Below, piece after piece: positions 4,365 to 5,215 of a DNA stretch of 5,215 bases. Each line of letters opens with the position of its first letter. The stretch's first letter is position 1. Under the pieces are notes generated by a model. The model saw only the letters and a program-made list of their open reading frames with translations. It ran no database searches and was not told the DNA's origin. The stretch comes from Oscillospiraceae bacterium (GTDB taxonomy: Bacteria; Bacillota; Clostridia; Oscillospirales; Acutalibacteraceae). Position numbers and translations under genes: made by a program. Where the stretch lies: the NCBI GenBank assembly GCA_902796295.1, contig CADBOL010000022.1:1-5215 (forward strand), given 5' to 3'.

Positions 4365-5215
4365 ATGAAAAAAATCATTTGCATTTTAACTGCCGCTCTG
4401 CTCACGCTCTGTATGATTATGCCCGCTTTTGCCGCTGAAACGGCAAAGACTCAGGGCGGTTACAAGCACGTATTCATTATCGGCATTGACGGCGCAGGCA
4501 GATTCATAGGCGAAACCGATACTCCTAATTTTGACCGCATTTTCAAAGACGGAGCCGTCAACTACAAGGCCAAGGCGGAAGTCAAGACAGACAGCGCACC
4601 GAACTGGGGAGCTATTCTCACCGGCGTTTCGATATTCAGGACCGGCCTTCAGAACGGCGTGACAGACGATAACGAGCGCAAGAGCGATACGGAGTTTCCG
4701 ACCGTATTCACATATCTGCGCAAGGCAATGCCCGACGCCGAGCTCGCTTCATATGTAAACTGGAATAATATCAACAAGGGTATCATCGAAACGGATGTCG
4801 GAGTTACCAAAGTAAATATAGGCGATGACGAAAGGCTCACCGACGCCATCTGCGAATATTTTGACGCCGGCAATTCCCCCGCTCTCTTCTTCGTTCAGTT
4901 TGACAGCGTTGACCACGAGGGACACTCCTACGGCAGCAAGGCAGAGGAATACTTCAATCAGATAAAGACCGTTGACGGCTATCTCGGCAGAGTTTATGAC
5001 TCGATAGAGAGAAACGGCCTGATTGACGATTCGCTCTTTATAGTCGTTGCCGACCACGGACACATGATTACCGGCGGCCACGGCGGTATGACCCAGAGAG
5101 AAACACAGGTAACTCTCGCCGTCAGAGGCAAGACGGTCGTCAAGGGCGGCAAAATGGAAGAAAAGACCAGAAACAGGGATATCGCGGCCATGACTCTTTA
5201 TGCGCTCGGAGTAGA
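4365..5215 (+). CDS. Secreted type I phosphodiesterase/nucleotide pyrophosphatase-like protein, 3' truncated by the window
   Basis: This is an alkaline-phosphatase-superfamily hydrolase acting outside the membrane on phosphate esters; the exact substrate is unknown. The 283 codons seen open with a signal peptide: KK at 2-3, a hydrophobic core about 4-20, and AFA-AE with likely cleavage after A23. The Cys at 16 is not in a proper lipobox. All expected two-metal ligands are visible: D42 in GIDGAG, D183 and H187 in DHEGHSYG, D230 and H231 in VADHGH, and H239 in GGHGG. The nucleophile position in DSAPNWGAILTG is S77, where NPP enzymes usually have Thr, with N80 beside it as in that family. The start at 4365 is supported by AAAGGA (4350-4355) within the end of the WYL gene, 9 nt upstream. 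Only 6 bp separate the two genes, so they are very likely co-transcribed. The C-terminus lies beyond the window, so attachment domains cannot be assessed. Confidence 0.9.
   Translation, partial: MKKIICILTAALLTLCMIMPAFAAETAKTQGGYKHVFIIGIDGAGRFIGETDTPNFDRIFKDGAVNYKAKAEVKTDSAPNWGAILTGVSIFRTGLQNGVTDDNERKSDTEFPTVFTYLRKAMPDAELASYVNWNNINKGIIETDVGVTKVNIGDDERLTDAICEYFDAGNSPALFFVQFDSVDHEGHSYGSKAEEYFNQIKTVDGYLGRVYDSIERNGLIDDSLFIVVADHGHMITGGHGGMTQRETQVTLAVRGKTVVKGGKMEEKTRNRDIAAMTLYALGV

Overview
The window looks like chromosomal DNA of a gut-type Firmicute, most likely a member of the Clostridia (Ruminococcaceae/Oscillospiraceae-like). The basis is a clostridial-type formate--tetrahydrofolate ligase, strong AGGAGG-type ribosome sites, a sigma-A consensus promoter, short Gram-positive intrinsic terminators and palindromic intergenic repeats. 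The genus cannot be fixed from the sequence alone.

Layout, left to right, with every supported gene on the + strand. (1) The 3' part of fhs (formate--tetrahydrofolate ligase) ends at 702 and is closed by an intrinsic terminator at about 757-797. (2) A stretch of about 430 bp without a convincing gene holds several hairpins, one of which has the form of a terminator for leftward transcription. A promoter candidate and a hairpin leader sit at its right end. (3) A 66-residue four-cysteine zinc-ribbon-like protein (1229-1429) follows, with its own strong terminator (1493-1523). (4) An intergenic block (1524-1769) is dense in palindromes, including two copies of a 29-bp REP-like unit 39 bp apart. 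(5) A complete insertion sequence of about 1.45 kb (1773-3222) carries one intact DDE transposase of IS481 type. Its ends carry iterated 16-bp repeats about 25 bp apart, three on the left and two inverted on the right, instead of a single simple terminal repeat. A nested 10-bp inverted repeat lies inside the right end. (6) A tract of ATTNNNN heptads (3230-3285) starts 7 bp beyond the right end of the element. (7) A consensus promoter (TTGACA-17-TAGAAT) drives a two-gene operon: a WYL-domain transcription regulator (3363-4358) and, after only 6 bp, a secreted type I phosphodiesterase/alkaline-phosphatase-superfamily enzyme (4365 to beyond the window end).

How the genes work together: fhs is a one-carbon metabolism housekeeping gene unrelated to the rest. 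The WYL regulator and phosphodiesterase are almost certainly co-transcribed. An inverted repeat flanks the -10 box of their promoter and is a natural candidate for autoregulation. The insertion sequence sits about 80 bp upstream of that promoter and could have altered upstream control of the operon. I found no CRISPR array, tRNA or rRNA, and no clearly new defence or other multi-gene system. The most unusual items are the multi-repeat ends of the insertion sequence, the heptad tract beside it, and the regulator-phosphodiesterase pair.
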